Source: JAMQKA01 sp031569985 (GTDB lineage Bacteria > Bacteroidota > Rhodothermia > Balneolales > Balneolaceae). Taken from it: DNA of 64,000 nucleotides. The DNA lies in assembly GCF_031569985.1 (NCBI RefSeq), contig NZ_JAMQKA010000008.1, positions 62,001 through 126,000 on the forward strand, given 5' to 3'. The position numbers and the translations under genes are program-made. This document shows positions 39,711-49,500 of the stretch, piece after piece (position 1 is the stretch's first letter; each line of letters opens with the position of its first letter). The notes under the pieces were generated by a model. It did no database searches, was not told the origin of the DNA, and was given only the letters and a program-made list of their open reading frames with translations.

Positions 39711-41282
39711 GTGAGTCCAAAGCCCCACGTATTATTTCAGACGGAAGGCTCGTACCCATACAGTGGGGGCGGTGTCTCCACATGGTCGCACATGCTGTGT
39801 ACGGAGCTCCGAGAAAAAGTGGATTTCACGCTATTTGCCATAACCGGAAGCCCGGTGGTGGAAACACGCTATCGCCTCACTGAAAACGTAAAATCGATTA
39901 TTCATGTACCGCTGTGGGGAGCCGAAGAACCGGTTCAATATTTTTACAAGGACGTCCCTTTTTCCCGCCATATCCAGCGCAGGGGGCAGACCAACGACAA
40001 AAATGTAAAGAAATACTTCTTCCCGTTATTCCGCGATTTTGTGGATGGTTTGATGAATCCGTTTGGATCGGCGAGAGAGTTCGGAGAAATAGTTTACGGT
40101 TTTTGGAAATACTACCGTCACTTTGATTATAAACAAACCCTCAGGAATCCGCTGGTATGGTTGGAGTTTAAGAAACAACTCTCTCAAAAATACCAAGAGG
40201 CGGAAAACCTAAAGATAGGAGAGGAGCCACCACGTGTTTTTGACGTTACGTTCGGAATGCGTTGGCTCTACCACTTTTTGATGGCTCTTGCAGTCCCGGT
40301 TCCCGATGTAAGCCTGACCCACGCCACCATTGCCGGCTTTCCCGCCATCACCTCTATTGCCGCAAAGTATGAGTATGGAATTCCCTCGCTGCTGACCGAT
40401 CACGGGGTATTCATCCGGGAACGGCTGATCAACGTTAGCCGGGATAACTTCCCGTACTTTTCAAAAAAACTCCTGATTGACCTGGGCACCTTCATCACCA
40501 GGGCAGCATACTACCACGCCGACCAAATTTCGCCGGTAACCTCCGTCAACAAGAAGTGGGAGCAGCGATATGAGGCAGATGATGCCCGAATTGAGCCGAT
40601 CTATAATGGGGTAGACACCGATCTTTTTAAACCGACACCAAAGCCGCCGGAAACAGAGGGTACTCCAACCGTGGTGGCGGCAGCGCATGTTTTTCCACTG
40701 AAGGATATTGAGACGATGATCCGCTGTTGCGACTTGGTCCGAAGGGAGATTCCCAATGTCCGGTTTGTGCTTTATGGCGGACTCGATGTCGATCCGGACT
40801 ACACTGAAAAATGCCGGAAACTTGTGAAAAAACTCAATGTAGGTGATAATTTTAAATTTGGCGGCTTCCACAATGCACCCCAGGAACTCTTTAATGAGGG
40901 CGATATTTCAATTTTAAGCTCTATTTCCGAGGGATTCCCATACACTGTTATCGAGTCGATGAGCTGTGCACGTCCAGTTGTTGCCACCGATGTGGGAGGG
41001 ATCCGTGAGGCACTGGAAGGGTGTGGCGAACTCTGCCGTCCCCGGGATCCACAATCACTGGCTGACGGTGTCATTAAACTGCTGATGGATGACGACCTGC
41101 GCATTAGCATGGGTCGCAAGGCCCGGGAACGTGTGCTCTTAAAATATACGATCGAAAAGTCTGTGAACAGCTATTATGAAACCTATCAACGGATGCACCA
41201 GCAACAGCGCCAGCCACTTAAACAGGAGATTTCACTTCCTTCTGTAAAACAAGTTGTAGAGTTGGAACCCGAATATGTCTGA
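39711..41282 (+). CDS. pelF: PelF-like glycosyltransferase (GT4)
   Basis: 523 residues, close to the usual PelF length. It begins with GTG at 39,711 (SPKPHVLFQTEGSYPYSGGGVSTWSHMLC). SLLTDHGVFIRERLINVSR, YNGVDTDLFKP and the acid pair region SISEGFPYTVIESMSCARPVVATDVGG are all typical. In Pel systems PelF is the cytosolic polymerase working with UDP-sugars at the PelG complex. The stop overlaps the start of the PelG-like gene by 8 bases, supporting a joint complex. Confidence 0.85.
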   Translation: MSPKPHVLFQTEGSYPYSGGGVSTWSHMLCTELREKVDFTLFAITGSPVVETRYRLTENVKSIIHVPLWGAEEPVQYFYKDVPFSRHIQRRGQTNDKNVKKYFFPLFRDFVDGLMNPFGSAREFGEIVYGFWKYYRHFDYKQTLRNPLVWLEFKKQLSQKYQEAENLKIGEEPPRVFDVTFGMRWLYHFLMALAVPVPDVSLTHATIAGFPAITSIAAKYEYGIPSLLTDHGVFIRERLINVSRDNFPYFSKKLLIDLGTFITRAAYYHADQISPVTSVNKKWEQRYEADDARIEPIYNGVDTDLFKPTPKPPETEGTPTVVAAAHVFPLKDIETMIRCCDLVRREIPNVRFVLYGGLDVDPDYTEKCRKLVKKLNVGDNFKFGGFHNAPQELFNEGDISILSSISEGFPYTVIESMSCARPVVATDVGGIREALEGCGELCRPRDPQSLADGVIKLLMDDDLRISMGRKARERVLLKYTIEKSVNSYYETYQRMHQQQRQPLKQEISLPSVKQVVELEPEYV

Positions 41283-42900
41283 AGCAACGAAAATAAAACC
41301 CGGTGATATCTCCCTGGTTGAGCTCAGGGAGAAGGTCCAAGAACAGGTTGGGAATCCTGTGAGCGTCTGGGCTGTAGCTGCTACGCTGGAATCGTTTGGT
41401 CTTCGGGATATCGATGTACAGGAGGAGTTCGAGATTGAAACCGTCTTTGAGCTTGCGGATGAAATTTACAAACAGCTTAAGGAGGAAATAGCTCGACAGG
41501 ATGGAGCCAGAGGGCCAAAGAGGATAAACAAGCTAAAAAAGCCTCCCTTGATGGAAAGTGCCAAGCTGTTTGGCAAACATTATTCCCTGGGGCTCCTGTT
41601 CTCACTGCCGATGATAAGTCAGATTGCGGCTGTCTTGATCTTTCGGTATTCACTCTGGGCATGGCTTGAATTCAACGAGGCGCAAGCCACAATGGTCGCT
41701 GTCGGTACTATAGGTGCGTTTGTCATTACCGGGGGATTTGTGCAGACACTGGGACGACATGTCTCAAAGTACAAGGGAGAAGAAAACTTTAGGCTGGCCT
41801 TTAAAGCGACAAAACAAATTATCGGGAAAGGAGTGTTTACGGTCGGACTTGTGACAGTGGGATTCTACCTTATCAATATTGTTATTCCTTTCTACCCGAT
41901 GGGCATGATGCTGATTGGTCTAACCTACATGGTGCTTATCAGCTTGCTACTGTTGGCTTCCGGGGTGTTATACGCGATGGAGCACCGCGTGATGATATTG
42001 ACCGCTATTTTAATCGGTACCGCTGTCGTTATCGTCGGCATGGATGGATTTGAGATGGGGATTTACCTGGCCCAGTGGATTGGGATGGGCTTTACGATTC
42101 TGCTCTTGGGGCTATACGCATTTGTTTATTATCGTCTGAAGATCAAGTTATCAGGGCAGGATATGCAGGATCAGGCCCTCCCCAATCCGGAAGTTAGATA
42201 CTACAACAGCTATCGCTATTTTATTTATGGTTTTTGCTACTTCCTATTTCTGTTCTTGGATCGCCTGCTGGCCTGGTCGGCCGGTCCGCCGCCCCCGCCT
42301 TATATTATCTGGTTTAATACGCCCTATGAGCTGGGTATGGACTGGGCCCTTCTCAGCTTGGTATTGACGATTGCGGTGCTCGAGTACAGTATCCATGCAT
42401 TTTCCAAACGGATGCTGCCCGTGCAAAAGCAGGCGCCCTTTATGCAGGTAGACCTTTTTAACAAATATTTCAAATCATTTTATGTTAAACAGGTAATATT
42501 GCTTCTTGTGGTGGGCATTGTATCCATTGGCATTACATATGTCAGTATTAACAGCTTGAGAGCGTTTATTAATGAGGTACCTGAAATCAGGGATTTCTTT
42601 GCCAACCCCATGACCCCGAGAGTGTTCTGGATGGCCAGCATAGCATACCTGTTTTTAGTCTATGGCTTACTGAATTCATTGTTTTTCTTTACACTGAATC
42701 GCCCTTCGTTCGTAATGTATGCCATGATTATATCCACGGTTGTTAATTTTTTTGTTGGTTATATATGCAGCAGGGTTATATCATTGGAATATGCAGCGGT
42801 AGGGCTAATAGCCGGGTCTGTCACCTTTGCGTGCATAACAGGATGGATGGCGTACCGATTTTTTAAGCGATTAGATTACTACTATTATTCTGCATTTTAA
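41275..42900 (+). CDS. pelG: PelG-like inner-membrane exporter
   Basis: 541 residues. An N-terminal cytosolic domain of about 85 residues (DISLVELREKVQEQVGNPVSVWAVAATLESFGLRDID) precedes about twelve membrane segments from residue 104 on. The segment order, the FNTPYELGMDWALLS loop and the terminal YYYYSAF fit PelG, a MOP/flippase-like protein of 450-460 residues; the extra N-terminal domain makes it longer. It would move the polymer across the inner membrane together with PelF. Overlaps the PelF gene by 8 bases. Confidence 0.8.
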   Translation: MSEATKIKPGDISLVELREKVQEQVGNPVSVWAVAATLESFGLRDIDVQEEFEIETVFELADEIYKQLKEEIARQDGARGPKRINKLKKPPLMESAKLFGKHYSLGLLFSLPMISQIAAVLIFRYSLWAWLEFNEAQATMVAVGTIGAFVITGGFVQTLGRHVSKYKGEENFRLAFKATKQIIGKGVFTVGLVTVGFYLINIVIPFYPMGMMLIGLTYMVLISLLLLASGVLYAMEHRVMILTAILIGTAVVIVGMDGFEMGIYLAQWIGMGFTILLLGLYAFVYYRLKIKLSGQDMQDQALPNPEVRYYNSYRYFIYGFCYFLFLFLDRLLAWSAGPPPPPYIIWFNTPYELGMDWALLSLVLTIAVLEYSIHAFSKRMLPVQKQAPFMQVDLFNKYFKSFYVKQVILLLVVGIVSIGITYVSINSLRAFINEVPEIRDFFANPMTPRVFWMASIAYLFLVYGLLNSLFFFTLNRPSFVMYAMIISTVVNFFVGYICSRVISLEYAAVGLIAGSVTFACITGWMAYRFFKRLDYYYYSAF

Positions 42901-42911
42901 TTCATCGTATT

Positions 42912-44522
42912 ATGATCAGAGATGTGAAAAGTTATTTTCAAACTGTTGCCAGCAGGCTTTCCAATGCTTTTGCTGTGGAGGAGTTTGATACAGAGAGTGA
43001 GCTTGAGTTTTGGTCGTTGGCCGCAGAAAATATTTCACGAAAAGAGGCGCCTAAGTTCATCGATATTGTTCAGTGGATGGATCTGCTGTACCGGGCACCG
43101 ATCCATTTTGTCTACAAAAGGGAGAAGGAAGATAAACTAACACTATATCGCCGGCAGGTAATCGTCGATAATATTATACATGTAACCTCCGGGGGTTCAG
43201 GAGAGCTATCAAAGAAACAGCAGCAACAGGTCCGCGAATTTGAGGAACAGCTGGAAGACCTGGAAAAAAGTATTCCATGGAGCGACGAGTTCCTGAATAC
43301 CGGGATCTCATCCCATTCCATTGGCAAATGTGAGCATATACCCATTTATGAGGACGAAGAGCTCTGGGGAATCTACTGTGTCGGCCCGTATGTGCAAAGC
43401 CCCGACAGTATCAAAGCAAAGCTATCGATTGTGGCCCGTATTTTATCGAAAAGTCTGGTTGAAATTGATTCTGCAGAGGCTAAGCCGACAAAAAATTACG
43501 AGGAGAAAGCCGGTGAGGTAGCCAGTGACCTGGGTACCGGTACACTCAATATCGACCGTATTGCCAACCTGATGCTGGGTTATCTTGCCAACCTGAACAC
43601 CGCAAGGTTTGGAGCAATCATTGAACTGACCCAGCAAGCCCCCGATTTTTTAGCGAAACACAAACTTAACGAGGAGTTTATTGCCTGGATGAAATCAAAT
43701 ATTCCAGGAGATGCTTCCAGTGGAGAGGTTGAAGAAAAGTTAAACAGCGCAGCTGCACTCTCCTTAGTCCCCGAAGTGGATCATATCAAAGTTAATGAGC
43801 TAAAAACAGAATATTCCAGGGCCATAATCTTTTTTGGGCTCTCGGAGGATTCGGGCAGGGAGGAAGAGATTGAAGCAAACATTTCAACAACCCTTAATGA
43901 TCTTTTACTCTACCGAAGGCAGAACCTTGAAATAACAAATAAGCTGATTGATACCTACTACAAGATGTTGCGCGAAATGGAGAAGAAAAAGGAGCGGACC
44001 TATTATCACACTCCGCGTATCATCTCCCTTGTCGATAGTTTCGGGCAGTATTTTGGATTAGACAAGGAGGAGCAGGAGCGATTGGTACTTACGGCCCGCC
44101 TGCATGATGTGGGATATATCGTAACGCAGCAGCTGGATGACCGGATGACGGTCGGGGCGGAACTCGAACATCCTTTTATCGGCAGCATGATCGTAGAGGC
44201 ATTGCCCTTGCATAAAGATGTCAAGGAAGGGATAAAAACCCATCACGAATGGATCAACGGCTCCGGAACACCGTACGGTCTCAAGGGAGAAGAGATAGCC
44301 TGGACGGGAAAAATTGTAGGACTTTTTGAGTTTGTGAATGAGTTCATAGAGAACCATCAGGATGATGACAGCAATACGGAAAAGGAATGGATTGAGCGTC
44401 TGACAGGAGAGCTTATTGAGCGTGCAGAAAACCAGTTTGACATGGTACTTGTTCCAACAGCTATTGAGCTTATTCAATCGCTGGGGTGGAATGAGATCTG
44501 TGCTCTTGGTTCAGATAAATAA
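42912..44522 (+). CDS. GAF-GAF-degenerate HD-GYP signalling protein
   Basis: 536 residues, cytoplasmic. Two GAF-like regions (about 10-185 and 210-345) lead by a helix into an HD-GYP-like domain (365-530). Kept: YYHTPRI (first His), RLHDVGYI (HD), ELEHPFIG (His) and IKTHHEWINGSGTPYGLKGEEI. Changed: HDIGK to HDVGY, GYP to GTP, and the last metal Asp site ADVYDAL to FEFVNEF. It may bind, not cut, cyclic dinucleotides. Its position in the operon is where Pel systems usually keep the PelD receptor, so it could be the activator of the synthase. Confidence 0.7.
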   Translation: MIRDVKSYFQTVASRLSNAFAVEEFDTESELEFWSLAAENISRKEAPKFIDIVQWMDLLYRAPIHFVYKREKEDKLTLYRRQVIVDNIIHVTSGGSGELSKKQQQQVREFEEQLEDLEKSIPWSDEFLNTGISSHSIGKCEHIPIYEDEELWGIYCVGPYVQSPDSIKAKLSIVARILSKSLVEIDSAEAKPTKNYEEKAGEVASDLGTGTLNIDRIANLMLGYLANLNTARFGAIIELTQQAPDFLAKHKLNEEFIAWMKSNIPGDASSGEVEEKLNSAAALSLVPEVDHIKVNELKTEYSRAIIFFGLSEDSGREEEIEANISTTLNDLLLYRRQNLEITNKLIDTYYKMLREMEKKKERTYYHTPRIISLVDSFGQYFGLDKEEQERLVLTARLHDVGYIVTQQLDDRMTVGAELEHPFIGSMIVEALPLHKDVKEGIKTHHEWINGSGTPYGLKGEEIAWTGKIVGLFEFVNEFIENHQDDDSNTEKEWIERLTGELIERAENQFDMVLVPTAIELIQSLGWNEICALGSDK

Positions 44523-44546
44523 ACTAATCAGTCCTCGTTCCTCGTA

Positions 44547-46598
44547 ATGCTCGATTTATCGTATACATTTGATGCTCTCTTTGCAGCCGTCCGTATTACG
44601 GTCTGGTTTTGGCTGCTTTTTGTGGTCATTGCACCACTTTTCCTGGAGCATATTCGGGATTTACCCGGCATCGAGAGAATGTTCTATTCCTGGATCGGTC
44701 TCGGAGGCACAATCATTATCTCCATTCTTGTGCTCAGCTTCCTGCATATTTACGATTTCATAAGCATTGTTCTCCTGTTACTCTTCATACCGTTAATTGT
44801 GGATATTATCAAAAACAGGGAGGAGGGGTTAACAGACTATTTTAAAAAGTTTGAATTACAGACAGTAGTCTCACACGTCAAGTTTATAGAAAATTACCGT
44901 GGATTCAGCTGGCGGCGAACCAAAGAGTCTGTAAGCGATTGGCTCAAGAATATTGAGTGGGCAAACACCTACACGCTGCTGGCGTTTTTAATAGCAGCTA
45001 TCGGGGGTATCACCCGGATGTTTGCCGCCCTGCAAAATGCGTCTCCATTTACACGGGGCTGGTATTTACATCTTGAACGCATCAAGAATATACGCCTGCA
45101 GGAATATTTTACGACAATGCCTGAGCCGGGGGGGATGCATTCGCTTGTGAGTCTTTTCAGCATGCTCACACAAGTTAGCCCGGAGATGATCCTGCACCTG
45201 ATGGGGGCTTTGACGAGCTTTTTCCTCTGTATTATTGTGTACTGGTCAACGAAAGATATTACTAAGAACGAGTATCCGCTGGCACCACTTTTTGCCATGT
45301 CAATTTATGCCCTGGTGCCAATGCTGTTTCTTCCACTTTCGCTGGATCTCCAGGTGGAAGCCAATACTCTTGATCTGGCACTCTGTTTTGCGATTCCCAC
45401 CATCACAATTTTTGTCCGAAACCTTCGTCAAAAATATCAAAGCCCTCGATTTTATATCCTGATGGGGTTCTCAGCAACCGCCCTTACGAACCTGTTTGTG
45501 GCTTTTGTAATTTTGCTGCCGGTACTTTTGATAGCCTCGTTAACAGTACCAAGAAAATCTTATCTTCGGTCGGCTGGGACCCAAATCGGGTATCTTTTGG
45601 GGATTTCGGTACTTCTTTTTACTCCATTTGTTCTTTATCTGCTCATCCAGGATTACAACATTCTCTCCTTCTTCAGGGAACAATTGTATGATACGCGTGC
45701 CTACAGTTATTACCCGTTGTTAATTGCGGAGCTGCCCGTTTTGAGCCAACTTTATGCCGCCGGGGCCGGTATATTCTTAATCGGAAACCTGGTTAGGTTG
45801 TTTGTTTACAAGCACGAGGAATCGATTGATGAAATTATAGTCCTACTGTTTTTTCTCGTCATGTCTCTTATCTATCTTCCACAGCTGTCGATAAGTACCG
45901 ACTGGATTGATCCCGACCAGCTGAATGGGTTTTATGCCGTCTTAATTTCCATACTATTTGGATTATGTTTCGCAAATATTTTAAGATTTATTAACTGGAT
46001 TATTCGACATCACGATCGTGTAATAGGAATAGTGGAACGGGTGGCTTTTACAGGGGCTGTAGCTTCGCTTTTATACCTGCAGGGTGGCTTGCAGGTCAGC
46101 CGGGTATTGCCATCGACATTACCGAACGGCTTTTTTGAGGCGTATTATCAAATTGTAGACGATTATCTGCCATACTCTTATGCCACTGTAGGTCCCGAGA
46201 TAGACCGAACATTGTCAAAAAATCGGCATTATTTTATGAATTACGATTATTTTCTCAACCAATACGGTAGTGTCGATTCTCTTTACCACCAGTGGCTTTC
46301 GGTGCCGGAACAACAACGGGGTCCGCGCCCGGTGCCTCCACCCAGTATCTTCATCTTTGTTGAGAAACCACCCTACGGTTCCATTCAACAGGGGATCCTT
46401 TACAATTCGGGCAGTGTAATGCGGGATGTTGAACAGTGGATTGCCCAATTCAGAACCATGGAAAATCGAAAGGTCACTACCTATTTTGAATCGCCGGATG
46501 TGAAAGTGTATGAAATTGTAAACAGGGAAGGGAAAGCAGTGATAGAAGATGTACTGCTTCATGTTCAGCCTGCTAGGATGGAGGGACAGGATGAATAG
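44547..46598 (+). CDS. Large multi-pass membrane protein of the polysaccharide operon
   Basis: 683 residues with about 13-14 hydrophobic segments in residues 10-520 and a soluble tail of about 160 residues (YLPYSYATVGPEIDRTLSKNRHYFMNYDYF, rich in Tyr and Pro). Charged loops between the first segments (RDLPGIERM, WYLHLERIKNIRL) and GGMHSLVSLFSMLTQVSPEMILHLMG recall GT-C membrane glycosyltransferases, but the catalytic Asp pattern is not clear. It may be a second glycosyltransferase or take the place of PelE. Overlaps the next gene by 8 bases. Confidence 0.55.
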   Translation: MLDLSYTFDALFAAVRITVWFWLLFVVIAPLFLEHIRDLPGIERMFYSWIGLGGTIIISILVLSFLHIYDFISIVLLLLFIPLIVDIIKNREEGLTDYFKKFELQTVVSHVKFIENYRGFSWRRTKESVSDWLKNIEWANTYTLLAFLIAAIGGITRMFAALQNASPFTRGWYLHLERIKNIRLQEYFTTMPEPGGMHSLVSLFSMLTQVSPEMILHLMGALTSFFLCIIVYWSTKDITKNEYPLAPLFAMSIYALVPMLFLPLSLDLQVEANTLDLALCFAIPTITIFVRNLRQKYQSPRFYILMGFSATALTNLFVAFVILLPVLLIASLTVPRKSYLRSAGTQIGYLLGISVLLFTPFVLYLLIQDYNILSFFREQLYDTRAYSYYPLLIAELPVLSQLYAAGAGIFLIGNLVRLFVYKHEESIDEIIVLLFFLVMSLIYLPQLSISTDWIDPDQLNGFYAVLISILFGLCFANILRFINWIIRHHDRVIGIVERVAFTGAVASLLYLQGGLQVSRVLPSTLPNGFFEAYYQIVDDYLPYSYATVGPEIDRTLSKNRHYFMNYDYFLNQYGSVDSLYHQWLSVPEQQRGPRPVPPPSIFIFVEKPPYGSIQQGILYNSGSVMRDVEQWIAQFRTMENRKVTTYFESPDVKVYEIVNREGKAVIEDVLLHVQPARMEGQDE

Positions 46599-49500
46599 AA
46601 TCAGCTACTTACTGTTTCTTGCATTGGCTATCGGGTCGCTAATGAACGGATGTACAGGCGGCTGCAGTAATAAATCAGGCTTGGGATACGAAACGGTGCC
46701 CGACCTGCCGGAGAGTGAGCCCATGGTTATGGTACTCAAAAACCGCCAGGACAGCACCAGCAGTCAAACGGCATATCAGCTCACCCGCTCGTTCGATTAC
46801 ACCAAAATTCCCTATACCACCCATGATCTGAGCCTCCTTTCACAGCAAAAGCTCGTCATCCCAGAATCGGTACGGCTTATCTGCCTGACAACGTCGGAGG
46901 TAGAACAAATGTCTGATAGCAATGTGGAAAAGTTAGTTCAATTCGTAGCTGAAGGTAATTCTCTTTTCACTACAACCCCTGTTTGGGATGCAAGGTTTGG
47001 CTACCTGTTGGGAATCAAGCCGCAATCAGACTATAAGCAGGAACTTCATGCCGACGGATTTGAATTCCACCAATTGGCCTTTCCCGGATTCAGGGACGGC
47101 ACTTTCAAGCAGCCAGAACCGTTCTATCATCGCGGTTTCCACAAGAGCGTATTTCATGACAGTGTCGAAGTGTTGGCCTCTTCACACGACTCACTGGATA
47201 CCCCCGTCATCATTGAAAATGAGATAGGGGACGGGACTTCCGCATTTTTTAATTCCCAGATTGGATACGAAAAAAGCTATCGCGGTATCCTGTTTTCCGT
47301 GGTATTGAAACTGCTTGAAGGAGTTGCTTACCCGGTGGCAAATACAAGCACCATCTTTTTGGATGATTTTCCTGCTCCCCTGTATAGTGAAAAAATGCCG
47401 CCTATAGATTGGGAATACGATATGACCCACGCAGAATTTGTCACCAAAGTGTGGTGGCCGGATATGCAGAAACTGGCCGATAAATACCATATCGACTATT
47501 CCGCAATGATCGCTTTCAACTATAACGCCAATGTGGTGCCACCATTCGACTTCAAGGAGTGGACAATGAGCAAGATTAACATTCCGGGAGAAGAAGACCG
47601 GAGTAGCATAGGGATGGCACAGGATATCGCCGCTAGTCGGCATGAACTGGCAATTCACGGGTATAACCACTTCTCATTATGGCTCGAGGATTGGCCAAAC
47701 CAGGAATTTATGATATCGGCGATGCAGGCCGCCCGAAAGCGTTGGCGCATCGATAACCTGGGACCTTTGCCCGTTACATATGTCCCGCCGACAAACCTTA
47801 TTGATTCAACAGGAATCCAGGCGCTCTCCAGGGCGATACCACAAGTTAAAACAATGAGTTCACTCTATGTCGGCTACAAGGAAAATGGCACCGGGCGCGA
47901 GTTTTCGACTGATCCCTATGATCCTTCACTATTTGACTATCCCCGCATTACCAGCGGTTTTGTGGCGGATGATAATTCTATGGCGAAGCAGCAGGGGATG
48001 TATTTGCTTACGGGCATATGGACCCATTTTGTGCACCCCGATGACGTCTACCAGGTGGTTCAGAGTAAAGAGGATATCTTTGCCAGCAGAAACGAGCGGG
48101 GACTGGGCTGGCATCGCAACCGTGAGCTGGACTATGGGCTGTACGAGGTGTTTGAACGCAGGATACAAGAAACAATCAGATATTACCCCTTCATCCGGTT
48201 TAAATCTGCCAAAGATGCCGTACCCTTTGTGAAAGACTGGACTGAGACTCAGGCCTACCGATCTGACAGAGGAGACGATCGACAAATTGTTTATAACCTG
48301 AATGCCGTACAACAACAGCGCGGAGTGACATATAATCCCAGCTACTGGTTTATGTATGTGAAGGAACAAAACAGGGAACAGGTGGAACTGGCACTGTCTT
48401 CACAAACCAAACAGCTGACGTTCGTCCCGATCTGGAATGGCTACCTGGCCCAGTTTTCAACGAGGCGGGATACACTTAACATTCCAAATCTGCACAGGCA
48501 ACGGATGGAAAGAAAGGCCATCGACAAGGATAGGGTAGCAAGAGTCCTCAACTCTTACCAGGATTATCAGCAGCGAGTGGAGGGTGCAGAGGAGGAAGAT
48601 AACTGGACCGACACCCGCCTGCAGGATGCATTGGCGAATTTGAAAAGAAATCCCAAGTCGGAGGAACTGCAGAATCGTGTTATCGTTCTTGCTATAGAGT
48701 TTGATCGTATTAACCTTGCTATTTCATTGCTGGAGAAGCGATTGCTCACTTCTGATCTATGGAATACTGGAGATATTAAACGGTTGATAACGTATTACGG
48801 GTGGACAGGAAAATCCGGACAGGCTTGGGCACTGCTCGAAAAACTGTGGCAGCGGCACCAAGACCAGTCGGTTATTGCTCTTAAAGATATGATGGTCTCC
48901 GAATTTGGATCGCAGGGTCAGGAATTTAGAACAAAGTGGCTGAGGCGGGAACACGAAATTGCTCCCAAAAATGAAGCGGTCCTGACCCAGCTTGTGCGGT
49001 CGACGGACGGGGAACAGACCTGGCCCCAGATGAAAAAATATCTTAAGGACCTGATATCGCTTAATCCCAAATCTGACACGTTATACAAATATAGCTTGCA
49101 GCGCTCGCTATGGTATGACAGTCCGGATTCAACCATTCAGATGCTTCACGCTTTTCCCTCCTCGGCAAGGGGGCAATTACAGCCACTTTCCGATCAGATA
49201 GCGAACCTCTATGCCTATTCGGCTGGAAACTATGATCAGGCGCTTGTATGGGCCGATAGGAGTAATTCAGTGACAACACAAACGCGCCTCCAATGGCTGC
49301 AGCAGGCGAGCCGTGAAGAAGAGTTCAGGGAGCGTGCTCAACAGGAAGTGACTGAAGAACCAGCAAATGACAGCCTGCGAGCCTATGTAGGGAAAGAGTT
49401 TATCTACAATGGTAGATCAACCCTCGGATATGAAATTTTATACCCGCTATTCAAGGAAAACCGGGTCCCACAGGATGTGGAAGAGCTTATCCACACGGAA

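Noticed and set aside
46549..46590. Start of the deacetylase-barrel protein at 46,549
   Set aside because: It would add 14 residues before a clear lipoprotein-like signal and overlap the previous gene by 50 bases.
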